Below are positions 1-7,299 of a stretch of DNA of 52,056 nucleotides, piece by piece. Source of the stretch: a virus. The notes under the pieces are model-generated. The model saw nothing but the letters and a program-made list of their open reading frames with translations, was not told the origin of the DNA and ran no database searches. The position numbers and the translations under genes are program-made. The stretch covers positions 1 through 52,056 of IMG/VR virus record IMGVR_UViG_3300017735_000012; one strand, 5' to 3'. The first letter of the stretch is position 1. Each line of letters begins with the position of its first letter.

Positions 1-177
1 CTAAGTGAATGCCTTGGTGCAAAGCGAACAATCTCTCGCAATGTAAGAACTCCAGGAAAGACAGAATATAAAGGTACTATGAGATTGGCGTGTAAGAAAC
101 TTACGGTGAAAGTAGACGAAGATGATCGTGTACTAGAATTTGTAAGTGTTAAAAAAAATGAATTAAAACCGTTTTAG
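1..177 (+). CDS. C-terminal end of an unidentified protein (partial)
   Basis: Frame 1 is open from the first base to a TAG at 175-177, giving 58 residues that end in KKNELKPF. The start lies outside the window. The piece is rich in charged residues and has one short beta-like stretch (KLTVKVDEDDRVLEFVSV). I do not recognise the family. The next gene begins 9 nt downstream behind an AGGA ribosome site, so the two are probably co-transcribed. Coding is supported only by the open frame, the composition and the tight spacing. Confidence 0.6.
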   Translation, partial: LSECLGAKRTISRNVRTPGKTEYKGTMRLACKKLTVKVDEDDRVLEFVSVKKNELKPF

Positions 178-186
178 GAAGTTTTT

Positions 187-462
187 ATGGCTGACACAAC
201 AGATCAAAGATTACATAGAATCGAGGAAAAACTCGACAGGTTAGCTGATGCTATGATCGCATTGGCGCGCGCAGAGGAGAAGCTTGCATCAATGGCAAAG
301 AATCAAGAGAATAATCATGAAAGAGTTAATAAACTTTCTGCAAAATTAGATGATATTGAAAAGAAAGTAGATGATAATCATAGAACTGTCTGTCTTATAA
401 ATAAACTAGTATATGCTGCTCTGATTGCAGCTGTCGGAGCGTATGTGGCTCAATTCATATAG
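187..462 (+). CDS. Coiled-coil protein with C-terminal membrane anchor
   Basis: A 91-residue protein with an AGGA ribosome site upstream. Residues 5-66 are heptad-like and highly charged (RLHRIEEKLDRL, KLSAKLDDIEKKV), predicting a long coiled coil. Residues 70-91 form one hydrophobic segment ending in VGAYVAQFI, so it is probably a tail-anchored membrane protein with the coiled coil in the cytoplasm. Small proteins of this shape are common in marine phages, and some sit near lysis genes, but nothing here proves a lysis role. It is followed 9 nt later by the next gene in the same direction. Confidence 0.7.
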   Translation: MADTTDQRLHRIEEKLDRLADAMIALARAEEKLASMAKNQENNHERVNKLSAKLDDIEKKVDDNHRTVCLINKLVYAALIAAVGAYVAQFI

Positions 463-471
463 GAGAAAAAA

Positions 472-1620
472 ATGTTCGGTAAGAACCCATTTAGTGAGTA
501 TAGGGCCACTCAGCAACAGGTCCAAGAAAGAACTGCAGCAGATTGCAAAGGTATGGTTTGCAAAAAGTGTGGTGACAAATTTGGCATGCCAACAGAAGGA
601 ACATGCATGTATGATTCAAAAAATCCAAATGGAAAAAATTGGATGGAATCGACATATGAAGGTACACAATATGTAATTCCAGAAGATATTCCGCAACAAG
701 AACGTACTGCATTCCATGGTGCGGCTGCTGCTGCAGCAAAAGCTGGTAAATCTCATTTCAATTTTGCTGGTAAAAAACATCCAGTAACTATGAAGAAAGA
801 TACAGCAAACGCAATTGCCGACCAGAAGGAAGGCTATTATAAAGATATGGAAATTAAAAAGCAGGATAAAGAAATGGGTGCGAAGCCTGTTCCTACTAAA
901 AAGAAAAAAGAAGCCAAGAATGGTGGAAAAGAAGGTGATGTTGAAATGAATCCAAAAATGGATACAGCTAAAAAAGAAGGTGTTTCGAAGATTCGTGAAT
1001 CTCTCTTGGCTGTGCTATCTGAAAAGGAAGATCGCAAGAAGCATACTCCTAATGAAGATAAAGCTGAAAAGATGAAAGACAATCGTAAGGGCAAGGGTGC
1101 TGAAGATATGATGGCAGATGCTGATGCAGAAATTGCCAAAGGTCCTGATGCACATCTGAATGAGCCAGAGATTGATAAAGAAAACTTTAAGAAGATGACA
1201 TCAAATGTCAAAACTGCGGCCAAGCGCAATAAAGATAATGCGCAAGGTGATACGAAGATTGTTCCTGGCGGAACACAGTTTAAAGATCCTACTGCTATGA
1301 AAGCTGAAACATATGATAGTATGTCTGCATTAAAAAATGCATATGCTTCAATGTATGCTGAAAAAGTCGAAGAAGATATTGACGAAAGCTATACGCATGA
1401 ACTTGATTACGCCGAGGATGGTAAGCATACTGTAAAAAAGTTTATGGCCCATGCTAAGAAAGCTGGTATCAAAGCAAAGATTCACGATCCAAAAGGACCG
1501 GGTGGTGGGCATCCAGTTGTGCATTTAGGTCATAAAGATAACGATCATATGCATAAATTTTTGAAGAAACATTATGATCCCGATATGGAAAAAGGCGATC
1601 TACAACATCATAAGATATAG
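472..1620 (+). CDS. Lys/Glu-rich phage protein with N-terminal Cys cluster
   Basis: This 382-residue protein has a strong ribosome site (TAGGAG) just upstream. Near the N-terminus a Cys cluster (CKGMVCKKCGDKFG, then TCMYD) could bind a metal. The centre, about residues 100-300, is low-complexity and rich in Lys, Glu, Ala and Met, as expected of a disordered scaffold- or virion-associated protein. The last 80 residues are compact and His-rich (HPVVHLGHKDNDHMHKF) and look like a small folded domain. I do not recognise a named family. Position next to other small structural-type genes suggests a virion or assembly role, which is inference. Confidence 0.7.
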   Translation: MFGKNPFSEYRATQQQVQERTAADCKGMVCKKCGDKFGMPTEGTCMYDSKNPNGKNWMESTYEGTQYVIPEDIPQQERTAFHGAAAAAAKAGKSHFNFAGKKHPVTMKKDTANAIADQKEGYYKDMEIKKQDKEMGAKPVPTKKKKEAKNGGKEGDVEMNPKMDTAKKEGVSKIRESLLAVLSEKEDRKKHTPNEDKAEKMKDNRKGKGAEDMMADADAEIAKGPDAHLNEPEIDKENFKKMTSNVKTAAKRNKDNAQGDTKIVPGGTQFKDPTAMKAETYDSMSALKNAYASMYAEKVEEDIDESYTHELDYAEDGKHTVKKFMAHAKKAGIKAKIHDPKGPGGGHPVVHLGHKDNDHMHKFLKKHYDPDMEKGDLQHHKI

Positions 1621-1631
1621 GAGAATATGAT

Positions 1632-2018
1632 ATGGCAATCAAGCCACCAAATTATGCTAAAAATGCAATTCCAACACCGCAAGGATGGAGAGATCCAAGG
1701 ACTAAAGAATTGTTAAAGGCACAAAAGCTTTCACAACCAGCAATTGATGAGTTCTATGGTGTAGGTAAGTATGCATCTGCGGCTGATCGTAGACCACGAG
1801 TTGAACGGGCACAAACTTTGCGTGAAGCTCCTGTTAACGAAGAAGAAGCAATTGTAGAATTGATGGATGCTGAATCTGAAGAGGTTGTAGATTTCAACGA
1901 TCTAAATGATATGACTAAACTTGAACTAGAACTTTTAGCCCGTGAACACGGTGTTGAATTAGATCGAAGAAAAACTAAAGAGGATTTAGTTGAAGAGGTT
2001 AGAACGCTATTAGGTTAG
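1632..2018 (+). CDS. Phage protein with Rho-N/SAP-like C-terminal helix pair
   Basis: The 128-residue protein starts behind a clear TAGGAG ribosome site. Its N-terminus (PPNYAKNAIPTPQGWRDP) is proline-rich and resembles N-terminal tails of T4-like virion proteins. The C-terminal 35 residues (DMTKLELELLAREHGVEL followed by a KTKEDLVEEV helix) match the pattern of the Rho N-terminal-like or SAP-like two-helix module that phages often append to structural proteins. Function is unknown; the module may bind nucleic acid or protein. Confidence 0.7.
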   Translation: MAIKPPNYAKNAIPTPQGWRDPRTKELLKAQKLSQPAIDEFYGVGKYASAADRRPRVERAQTLREAPVNEEEAIVELMDAESEEVVDFNDLNDMTKLELELLAREHGVELDRRKTKEDLVEEVRTLLG

Positions 2019-2025
2019 ATAAATA
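2018..2025 (+). promoter_or_regulatory. Possible T4-type late promoter (one mismatch)
   Basis: The sequence GATAAATA differs by one base from the T4 late box TATAAATA and lies 8 nt before the ATG at 2034. If used, transcription would begin at or almost at the start codon. There is no good ribosome site for that gene, which fits a near-leaderless message but does not prove it. Confidence 0.3.
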
Positions 2026-2033
2026 CCTTTGCT

Positions 2034-2393
2034 ATGATATTATTAAATGATAAAAATCTACCGCTATACGCGGCTAAACACTATTATAATCCGAACTTTT
2101 CAGATATCGAGGAGTTTTATGAAGATTTAAAAAGATTTAAATATATTAAAAGGCTGGTTAATAGATATTTAGAAACGGAGATTTTAGCTGATAGATTAAT
2201 ACTAAATCATATCATAGTTATATTCAACGTTTTTGGTATCGAACCAGCCTTAAATATGTTAAAGGTAAAATTAGATGAAAAGCATTGGCCTATAGTAAAA
2301 CCATTTTTAATTTATTTAAGTTATATCAAAAATGATGAGATAACTGGAATAGAAATGGATGAAGCTGTAGTAGAATTTTTAAGGAAGATATGA
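2034..2393 (+). CDS. Conserved T4-like phage protein of unknown function
   Basis: A 119-residue, helix-rich protein with the pattern LYAAKHYYNPNFSDIEEFYEDL, a central RLVNRYLETEILADRLILNH stretch and a hydrophobic LIYLSYIK segment. From memory this pattern occurs in an uncharacterised family found in cyanophages and other marine T4-like phages; no function is known to me. The start has no obvious Shine-Dalgarno sequence. The stop overlaps or abuts the next start, so the two genes are translationally coupled. Confidence 0.75.
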   Translation: MILLNDKNLPLYAAKHYYNPNFSDIEEFYEDLKRFKYIKRLVNRYLETEILADRLILNHIIVIFNVFGIEPALNMLKVKLDEKHWPIVKPFLIYLSYIKNDEITGIEMDEAVVEFLRKI

Positions 2394-2980
2394 TGGGAAT
2401 TATAAAAAAAGCTGCGGATCTAACGTATACCTTTAGATTTATTAAAATGCTAGTTATGGACTGGAAGGAGTGGGATGCGTATAAACTCGGTATTATTGAT
2501 GAACAAGGCAAAAGAGATAGAAACACCAAACTCGACAGCTCTGAAAAGAAAGATGCTTATACACCTTTTATACGATTATGTGCAAATATTAAGAGATTGG
2601 TTGCAAATATTCCTGGTGGTGGTAGCAAGCTCGGCAGTTTTGCATCTGCTTTATACCTTATTAAAGAACAATATAAACTAACAGATGAAAATATTAATAG
2701 CATAACAAAAAAACTTGGCATTGATAGACTCGAATTTGTCTTAGAAAGTAATGACTGGTTCATGATGGATGATGGATCTTTAGCACCAGGCGTATATCGT
2801 ATACATGAAAATAAATTAGTAAATAAGACATGTGATGATATTGTATGGAAAAAAGATCAAGTACGGGTCAATAATGATTGTCACCCTGTTGGAGAAGTAT
2901 TTGGAATTCCAGTTTATGAGGCAATTCACGTAAAGACTAATCAAAAAATTTATATCACTAGTAACGAGATTTATAGGTAG
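2393..2980 (+). CDS. Conserved T4-like phage protein, possibly virion-associated
   Basis: The protein is about 195 residues and opens MGIIKKAADLTYTFRF. ATG 2393 is chosen over ATG 2390 because AAGGA at 2381-2385 is then 7 nt away. The central part (DAYTPFIRLCANIKRLVAN) and the C-terminal part (VNNDCHPVGEVFGIPVYEA, then TNQKIYIT) match a family I have seen in marine T4-like phages without a known function. It directly precedes the tail-fibre genes with no gap, so a virion role is plausible. Confidence 0.75.
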   Translation: MGIIKKAADLTYTFRFIKMLVMDWKEWDAYKLGIIDEQGKRDRNTKLDSSEKKDAYTPFIRLCANIKRLVANIPGGGSKLGSFASALYLIKEQYKLTDENINSITKKLGIDRLEFVLESNDWFMMDDGSLAPGVYRIHENKLVNKTCDDIVWKKDQVRVNNDCHPVGEVFGIPVYEAIHVKTNQKIYITSNEIYR

Positions 2981-3280
2981 ATGGCTCAATCAAAAGCAAG
3001 ATTAGTTGCAGGAAACTTTACAGTAACTGGCAAACCAGCAGCTCTTGATGCTGAAGTTGTTACTGCTTCCGGCGGGGGCGGAGGCGGAGGAGGAGGAGTA
3101 GATTCTGCTGGTACCTTAACTCTTGTGGGTATTGATGGTATTGTAAGAGAACATAGTCATACAATATCTACAAACTATACACTTGACTCTGCTAAGAACG
3201 GATTGGTTGCTGGTCCAATTTTTATTGATAGTGGTGTAACTGTAACAATTAACGATAGTGCAACATTGGTGATAGCATGA
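2981..3280 (+). CDS. Short glycine-rich fibre-tip-like protein
   Basis: The protein has 99 residues and starts immediately after the previous stop. It opens with MAQSKARLVAGNFTVTG, followed by a run of nine glycines at about residues 31-39. The C-terminal half (NYTLDSAKNGLVAGPIFIDSGVTVTINDS) is the short beta-rich module often found at the ends of marine phage tail fibres. The poly-Gly hinge and beta-rich end suggest an adhesin tip or fibre subunit. Its stop overlaps the next start (ATGA at 3277). Confidence 0.7.
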   Translation: MAQSKARLVAGNFTVTGKPAALDAEVVTASGGGGGGGGGVDSAGTLTLVGIDGIVREHSHTISTNYTLDSAKNGLVAGPIFIDSGVTVTINDSATLVIA

Positions 3281-3654
3281 GTACGCTACATACAAATAAA
3301 GTAGAAACATCATCGGGTGGCCCAGTCACGCTGACACAGCAGTCTGCAGCAAAACATTGGACCAGTTGGAATCAAAGTGGTACATTGACAGTTGCTGGTA
3401 GTTTTAATCAAAGCAGTCTAACTGATGAAGCATCTGCATATACAACAGTTGCCTTTACTAGTAATATGAGCAATGATGATTATGCGTATAGTGGATGTGT
3501 TCAAGGATCTGGCCATGGCCAATGTGTTTTTTGCGAATATTTAGCATCTAATAAATTAACTAGTGCAACTCAAGTTCGAACCATGCATAATACAGATAAC
3601 AGTGCTCAAAACCCTGATGACGTAATGATGCATACAAACGGAGACCTCGCATGA
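3277..3654 (+). CDS. Small tail-fibre module, paralogue 1
   Basis: A 125-residue protein of low charge, rich in Ser, Thr, Asn and Gly. It shares a layout with the proteins at 4082 and 4982: an N-terminal segment of the form (K)(V/I)xxxxxxSSxGxxV, a middle segment with an alternating beta pattern (TLTVAGSFNQSSLTDEASAYTT), and the C-terminal signature GDLA. In other marine phages this module occurs as a domain inside long fibres; here it is a free-standing ORF. Its last codons are also the ribosome site of the next gene. Confidence 0.7.
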   Translation: MSTLHTNKVETSSGGPVTLTQQSAAKHWTSWNQSGTLTVAGSFNQSSLTDEASAYTTVAFTSNMSNDDYAYSGCVQGSGHGQCVFCEYLASNKLTSATQVRTMHNTDNSAQNPDDVMMHTNGDLA

Positions 3655-3655
3655 G
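3640..3655 (+). repeat. Fibre-junction repeat, copy 1
   Basis: GGAGACCTCGCATGA codes the C-terminal GDLA of the upstream ORF, supplies GGAG as the ribosome site and overlaps the next ATG. Near-identical copies lie at 4457 and 5357. Confidence 0.8.
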
Positions 3656-4085
3656 TACTATAAAAAATTTAGGAGGTCACCTCACATATCCAAACTTACC
3701 ATTTATCCAATTGTTTCGAAACACTGACACTACTTATAATGTAGGGGTTACTATTACTGGTTGGCGGGTAAACGCTAGTAGAGGTATTACTGAATCAAGC
3801 GGTGTAATGACTGTTCCAGTTGCAGGACTATATGAGATCCATATTTCGCTTATATCTGGTACTACTGGTGGAATTTTGTTAAACATTGATGGTACTGATA
3901 TAAATCGAATTGGTTACGCCCAAGCAGCAACAGGCGAAACTTGGTCAGCAATTGGTGGTACAGGCTTACATCAGTTAAATGCTAATTCTACAGTTAAATT
4001 TATCTCTCATACCGCTAGCTTACGGCTTTATGGAGATGCTACTAATACCACTGTAGGTGGAGCGTACGTGAGGTTAATAGGATGA
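3651..4085 (+). CDS. C1q-like fibre protein 1
   Basis: This 144-residue protein has the hallmarks of the C1q/TNF-like jelly-roll: SSGVMTVPVAGLYEIHISL near residues 50-68, then repeated beta strands and TGLHQLNANSTVKF before the C-terminal GGAYVRLIG. Such domains trimerise and often serve as receptor-binding or tip domains in phage fibres. It lies between two copies of the GDLA fibre module and shares 4 nt with each neighbour. The likely role is host-surface recognition; the exact ligand is unknown. Confidence 0.75.
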   Translation: MSTIKNLGGHLTYPNLPFIQLFRNTDTTYNVGVTITGWRVNASRGITESSGVMTVPVAGLYEIHISLISGTTGGILLNIDGTDINRIGYAQAATGETWSAIGGTGLHQLNANSTVKFISHTASLRLYGDATNTTVGGAYVRLIG

Positions 4086-4471
4086 CAGGAAAAATTACAG
4101 TAGGAACTATACAAGATACCGACGGAAATACGGTCGCCTCTACTTTTTTGACGAATGGTAGTGCGAAGGCATATCAACATCACGATCAAGATCTTGCGAC
4201 CATGCATAAAAGTTTTAATTTAAGTTCATCGACAGATAATGGTGATGGAGATTTTACTGCTAATTTTACTTCATCTTGGCTAGATGCTAGATACATGTAT
4301 TCATTTGGTGTTGATGATAATGATTATAATGATGCTACAGCTTATACTATAAAAGGTTATATTTGGGCAACAAGTTCACATAGAACTAGAACATTGTTTA
4401 CAAATGACGGAAACAAAAACTTTTTTGATCAAGATATGGCATGTATTATTTGGTTTGGAGACCTCGCATGA
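4082..4471 (+). CDS. Small tail-fibre module, paralogue 2
   Basis: A 129-residue relative of the proteins at 3277 and 4982. Shared features are KITVGTIQDTDGNTV at the start, the motif TFLTNGSAKAYQ, the pattern SSSTDNGDGDFTANFTSSW, and the final GDLA. The NGSAK and DNGxGDY/F-type signatures are familiar from marine phage tail-fibre repeats. It overlaps the C1q-like gene upstream and the next C1q-like gene downstream by 4 nt each, so the set is one translationally coupled cassette. Confidence 0.75.
   Translation: MTGKITVGTIQDTDGNTVASTFLTNGSAKAYQHHDQDLATMHKSFNLSSSTDNGDGDFTANFTSSWLDARYMYSFGVDDNDYNDATAYTIKGYIWATSSHRTRTLFTNDGNKNFFDQDMACIIWFGDLA
4457..4471 (+). repeat. Fibre-junction repeat, copy 2
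   Basis: Same GGAGACCTCGCATGA as at 3640-3654, again coding GDLA-stop and placing a ribosome site in front of the next fibre ORF. Confidence 0.8.
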
Positions 4472-4980
4472 CCGCAGCAAGAATACAAAGTTCAGGTGGT
4501 CAAATTCTTAGACCTAATATGTGTGCATTTTCTGTTAGACTAACTTCTGAGATAACAAGTTTGAATGCTGCATCGGCCGCTGTAGCTGTAGATTATAATT
4601 CTAATGGAATAGAAATTTTTGATAGAGGTGGTGATTATGATTTGGCCAATAATAAATTCATAGTGCCAGTTACTGGTTTGTATCAATTAAATTTTTCACT
4701 TAGAGTACAAAGTATTTCCGCAAATAATTATATTATAGGAGGTATAAGAGTTGTTAATTACAGTGGTAATGGTCAGGGAACATTAGAAGCTGATAATTTG
4801 TATGCACAGAGTTATGCAATTAATGGCGCGCCTCCAACTGACTTTCATCACTCTCAGAACAGTTTTTTAGCTTCACTTACAGCAGGTGTTGAAATAGAAC
4901 ATACGATTAGAAGTGAAAGTGATACAAATATAACTTTGAATGACAGAGGTGTTTCTTTCTCAGGATTTTTGGTAGGTTAA
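4468..4980 (+). CDS. C1q-like fibre protein 2
   Basis: The 170-residue protein starts at the ATG overlapping the previous stop, just after GGAG; an in-frame ATG 27 nt upstream lies inside the previous gene and lacks a ribosome site. Residues around NKFIVPVTGLYQLNFSLRV are the characteristic C1q-like strand pair, followed by further strands and a terminal RGVSFSGFLVG strand. It is a divergent paralogue of the product at 3651 and probably forms a trimeric fibre tip or receptor-binding domain. Confidence 0.75.
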   Translation: MTAARIQSSGGQILRPNMCAFSVRLTSEITSLNAASAAVAVDYNSNGIEIFDRGGDYDLANNKFIVPVTGLYQLNFSLRVQSISANNYIIGGIRVVNYSGNGQGTLEADNLYAQSYAINGAPPTDFHHSQNSFLASLTAGVEIEHTIRSESDTNITLNDRGVSFSGFLVG

Positions 4981-4981
4981 T

Positions 4982-5371
4982 ATGGCATACGGTAAAATAA
5001 TAGCAGATCAGATTCAACACAGTTCAGAAGGCACTGTCGATACACAGTTTGTTGTGAATGGTAGTATTAAATATTGGGTGCATGTAGATGGTACAGGAAC
5101 TGTTGCAATAAGAGGCAGTCTTAATACTAGTACAGTCGCCGATAATGGAAATGGTGATTATATTGGTAATTTTACAAATAGTTTTAACAGTACCGATAAT
5201 ATGTCAGCACCACGAGGATCCTCTTTTAGCAACGCTTCAACAACTGCAATTGCACAAACTTGGAGCTTCGAAGCAGCAACTAGTTCGTTGCGGCATGCTA
5301 CTCTTACTTCTTCTGGTACATATACTGATACAGCTAATAATACACACTCCTGTTTAGGAGACCTCGCATAA
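4982..5371 (+). CDS. Small tail-fibre module, paralogue 3
   Basis: This 129-residue protein is the third copy of the GDLA module. GKIIADQIQHSSEGTVDTQF, the VVNGSIKYWVH segment and VADNGNGDYIGNFTNSFN match the consensus of marine phage fibre repeats most closely of the three. It ends CLGDLA on a TAA that overlaps the next ATG. Having three paralogues, each of about 127 residues, alternating with C1q-like genes points to duplication of a two-gene unit. Confidence 0.75.
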   Translation: MAYGKIIADQIQHSSEGTVDTQFVVNGSIKYWVHVDGTGTVAIRGSLNTSTVADNGNGDYIGNFTNSFNSTDNMSAPRGSSFSNASTTAIAQTWSFEAATSSLRHATLTSSGTYTDTANNTHSCLGDLA

Positions 5372-5373
5372 TG
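5357..5373 (+). repeat. Fibre-junction repeat, copy 3
   Basis: GGAGACCTCGCATAATG is the third copy, with TAATG in place of ATGA. It provides the ribosome site of the 359-residue fibre gene. Confidence 0.8.
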
Positions 5374-6450
5374 ACTAGTAAAACTCGATTGCTTGCAAAC
5401 CTAATTACTAGTACTGGTGATGTGAAAAGCGCAAGCCTAGACAATGTTCCACCCGGACTTACTGTGCATGATTCTATTGGCAATCTTCCTTTATCTGGTG
5501 TTACAGAAGGAAGTATGGCATTTATAAACTCAACTGACCGTTTGTATATCCATAATGGCAGTGGATGGTATTCTGCCACAATTGTTAACAATACTCCGAC
5601 TTGGACTACTGAACCAGCTAATCCTCTTAATATCGTTGATAGTGCAACTCCATTAGTGGTTAGTGCTGTAGCACAAGATTCAGAGGGTTTGCCTATCATA
5701 TATTCAGGTGTTGCTGCCGATTCTGCACAATATCTTGTGACGATTACTCAAGATTCAAGTTCATTTACATTTACACCAAAATCAAGCACCGATGTTTGGT
5801 CTGCGGTGGCTGCAGGCAATCTTCAAGATTCAAATGGTGGATCATTTACATATACATTTAAAGCAAGTGATGGAGTTAATATCTTAAGTAAACAGTCAAC
5901 TGTAAACTATAGTGGATTAACGGCTCCTCAGCTATTGATTGGCTATGGAACAAATGCATTATATGAATATAGTGATATTACATTTACAAAATCTCTTTCT
6001 CTGTTAAATGGTAGTACTAATGGTTCTGGTCTTTTTGATAATAGTTCATCAGGTCAGATGCATGGAGCAAACCATGCTACTGGTTATGTTCAATTTGAAT
6101 TCCCAGTCCCTGTTAAAATTAGCAAATATCAAGTGTTTGAAAGAGCGTCATCTAGCAACTCTACAAATAATGGTATGAGATTTAGGTCATGGAATTTACA
6201 AGGTTCAAACGATAATTCAAATTGGACTACACTGCATTCTGCAACAGAAGGTGTAGAGTTTAGCAGACCTTCTAAACCTGGCACAACTGCTGATATATAT
6301 GCGGCATACACGGATGGTACTGATGTTACATCTCACGGAGCCCAATTTGAATTTACGAATGGTACATACTTCACGTACTATAGATGGAATCTAGCAACAC
6401 CGACAAATGGATATGGTGTTATTGGTGAATTAGCTTTATGGGGAAGATAA
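5371..6450 (+). CDS. Tail fibre with discoidin (F5/8 type C)-like C-terminus
   Basis: The protein has 359 residues. The N-terminal 70 residues (SKTRLLANLI, then GSMAFINSTDRLYIHNGSGW) resemble those of the fibre at 7300. Residues 72-180 form a cadherin/Ig-like beta domain (VVSAVAQDSEG, TYTFKASDG). The C-terminal part from about residue 185 is discoidin-like: YVQFEFPVPVKISKYQVFE, FRSWNLQGSNDNSNWTTLH and YYRWNLATPTNGYGVIGEL are the classic F5/8C strands. Discoidin domains bind glycans or lipid surfaces, so this is a probable host-recognition fibre. Confidence 0.8.
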   Translation: MTSKTRLLANLITSTGDVKSASLDNVPPGLTVHDSIGNLPLSGVTEGSMAFINSTDRLYIHNGSGWYSATIVNNTPTWTTEPANPLNIVDSATPLVVSAVAQDSEGLPIIYSGVAADSAQYLVTITQDSSSFTFTPKSSTDVWSAVAAGNLQDSNGGSFTYTFKASDGVNILSKQSTVNYSGLTAPQLLIGYGTNALYEYSDITFTKSLSLLNGSTNGSGLFDNSSSGQMHGANHATGYVQFEFPVPVKISKYQVFERASSSNSTNNGMRFRSWNLQGSNDNSNWTTLHSATEGVEFSRPSKPGTTADIYAAYTDGTDVTSHGAQFEFTNGTYFTYYRWNLATPTNGYGVIGELALWGR

Positions 6451-6452
6451 AA

Positions 6453-6908
6453 TTGAAAGAACTAAAACTATTTGACAGACTATGTTGGGCAAAAGATAAT
6501 CTTGAGCCATACCAATCAGACTATCGTGTTGTCTTTGAAGATAGCGTTGATGAACCCGCGAAGGTTCTTATACCTGATCCAAATTGGATGGCGTGTGCAA
6601 TGAATGGTGGTATTCTTCCACCAGTATGGGTATATCATGAGCTCGCAAAAGATGAATCAATGGCAGGATTTAAAAAGCACACTCGTGGCTATCTGTTACA
6701 TGATACAGAACCAATGCCTCCTATGAGTGAAGAAGAAGCGATTGAATATTTAATTATGAAAGACATTCCTAACCATATTTGGCGTACATGGAATGAAGGT
6801 AATAAACCAAAGATGGTCATCTGTACAAAAGAGCAACTACCACAAACAAGAGAGTGGCGAAACGCTTGGAAGATAGATCCTGATATAAATAGCAGAGAAG
6901 CTGCTTAG
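6453..6908 (+). CDS. Putative tail-fibre chaperone-like protein A
   Basis: About 151 residues. TTG 6453 is favoured because GGGGA at 6440-6444 is well placed, while ATG 6438 lies inside the upstream fibre gene with no ribosome site; the longer form would have 156 residues. The C-terminal KEQLPQTREWRNAWKID matches the (L/V)PxxRxxRxAW motif seen in small phage proteins encoded beside tail fibres. The next gene carries the same motif. A role in fibre folding or assembly is inferred from position and motif only. Confidence 0.65.
   Translation: MKELKLFDRLCWAKDNLEPYQSDYRVVFEDSVDEPAKVLIPDPNWMACAMNGGILPPVWVYHELAKDESMAGFKKHTRGYLLHDTEPMPPMSEEEAIEYLIMKDIPNHIWRTWNEGNKPKMVICTKEQLPQTREWRNAWKIDPDINSREAA
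6884..6891 (+). promoter_or_regulatory. Possible T4-type late promoter
   Basis: An exact TATAAATA lies 28 nt before the ATG at 6920, inside the end of the preceding gene. Spacing suits a late start with a short leader. It could be chance in AT-rich DNA. Confidence 0.4.
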
Positions 6909-6919
6909 GAGAAAATAAA

Positions 6920-7291
6920 ATGCCAACTACTTATATCGTTGACAAAGATGGTAATCAGGCTGATGCAAGTGCAGTAACAGTGCCAGCTGATCGTCTTTTT
7001 CGTGGTGCTTGGTCTTTATCTGGTGATGTTATCAGTGAAGATCTCGATGCTGCAAAAGTATTATTTAAAGATAAAATCCGTGAGGTTCGTAAACCTCTTT
7101 TAGAATCAGAAGATGTAAAGTATATGCGCGCTATCGAGGACGATGATGATACTGCAAAAGCTGCATCTGCGACAAAGAAAACTGCTCTACGTAATGCACC
7201 TGCCGCAGCTGCAATTACAGATGCTACAACAATTGCTGAGCTTAAAGCTGCATGGGATACTGCAACACTTGGTGATTCACCGTACGTATAG
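6920..7291 (+). CDS. Putative tail-fibre chaperone-like protein B
   Basis: A 123-residue protein with a TAGGAG ribosome site. TVPADRLFRGAWSLSGDV carries the (L/V)PxxRxxRxAW motif; it is followed by a helical part (AKVLFKDKIREVRKPLLE, MRAIEDDDDT, ALRNAP, IAELKAAW) typical of phage proteins found next to tail fibres. This architecture resembles DUF4376/tail-fibre-assembly-like proteins. It sits between two fibre genes, which supports a chaperone or fibre-associated role, but this is not proven. Confidence 0.65.
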   Translation: MPTTYIVDKDGNQADASAVTVPADRLFRGAWSLSGDVISEDLDAAKVLFKDKIREVRKPLLESEDVKYMRAIEDDDDTAKAASATKKTALRNAPAAAAITDATTIAELKAAWDTATLGDSPYV

Positions 7292-7299
7292 GATATTAA

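Noticed and set aside
837-1229. 130-residue minus-strand open frame
   Set aside because: It is antisense to the Lys/Glu-rich gene at 472; Phe/Ser-rich composition is the complement of Lys/Glu codons. Not a gene.
3071-3097. GC-rich run in the first fibre ORF as a foreign insert
   Set aside because: It codes a run of nine glycines, a normal hinge in fibre proteins. Base composition follows from glycine codons.
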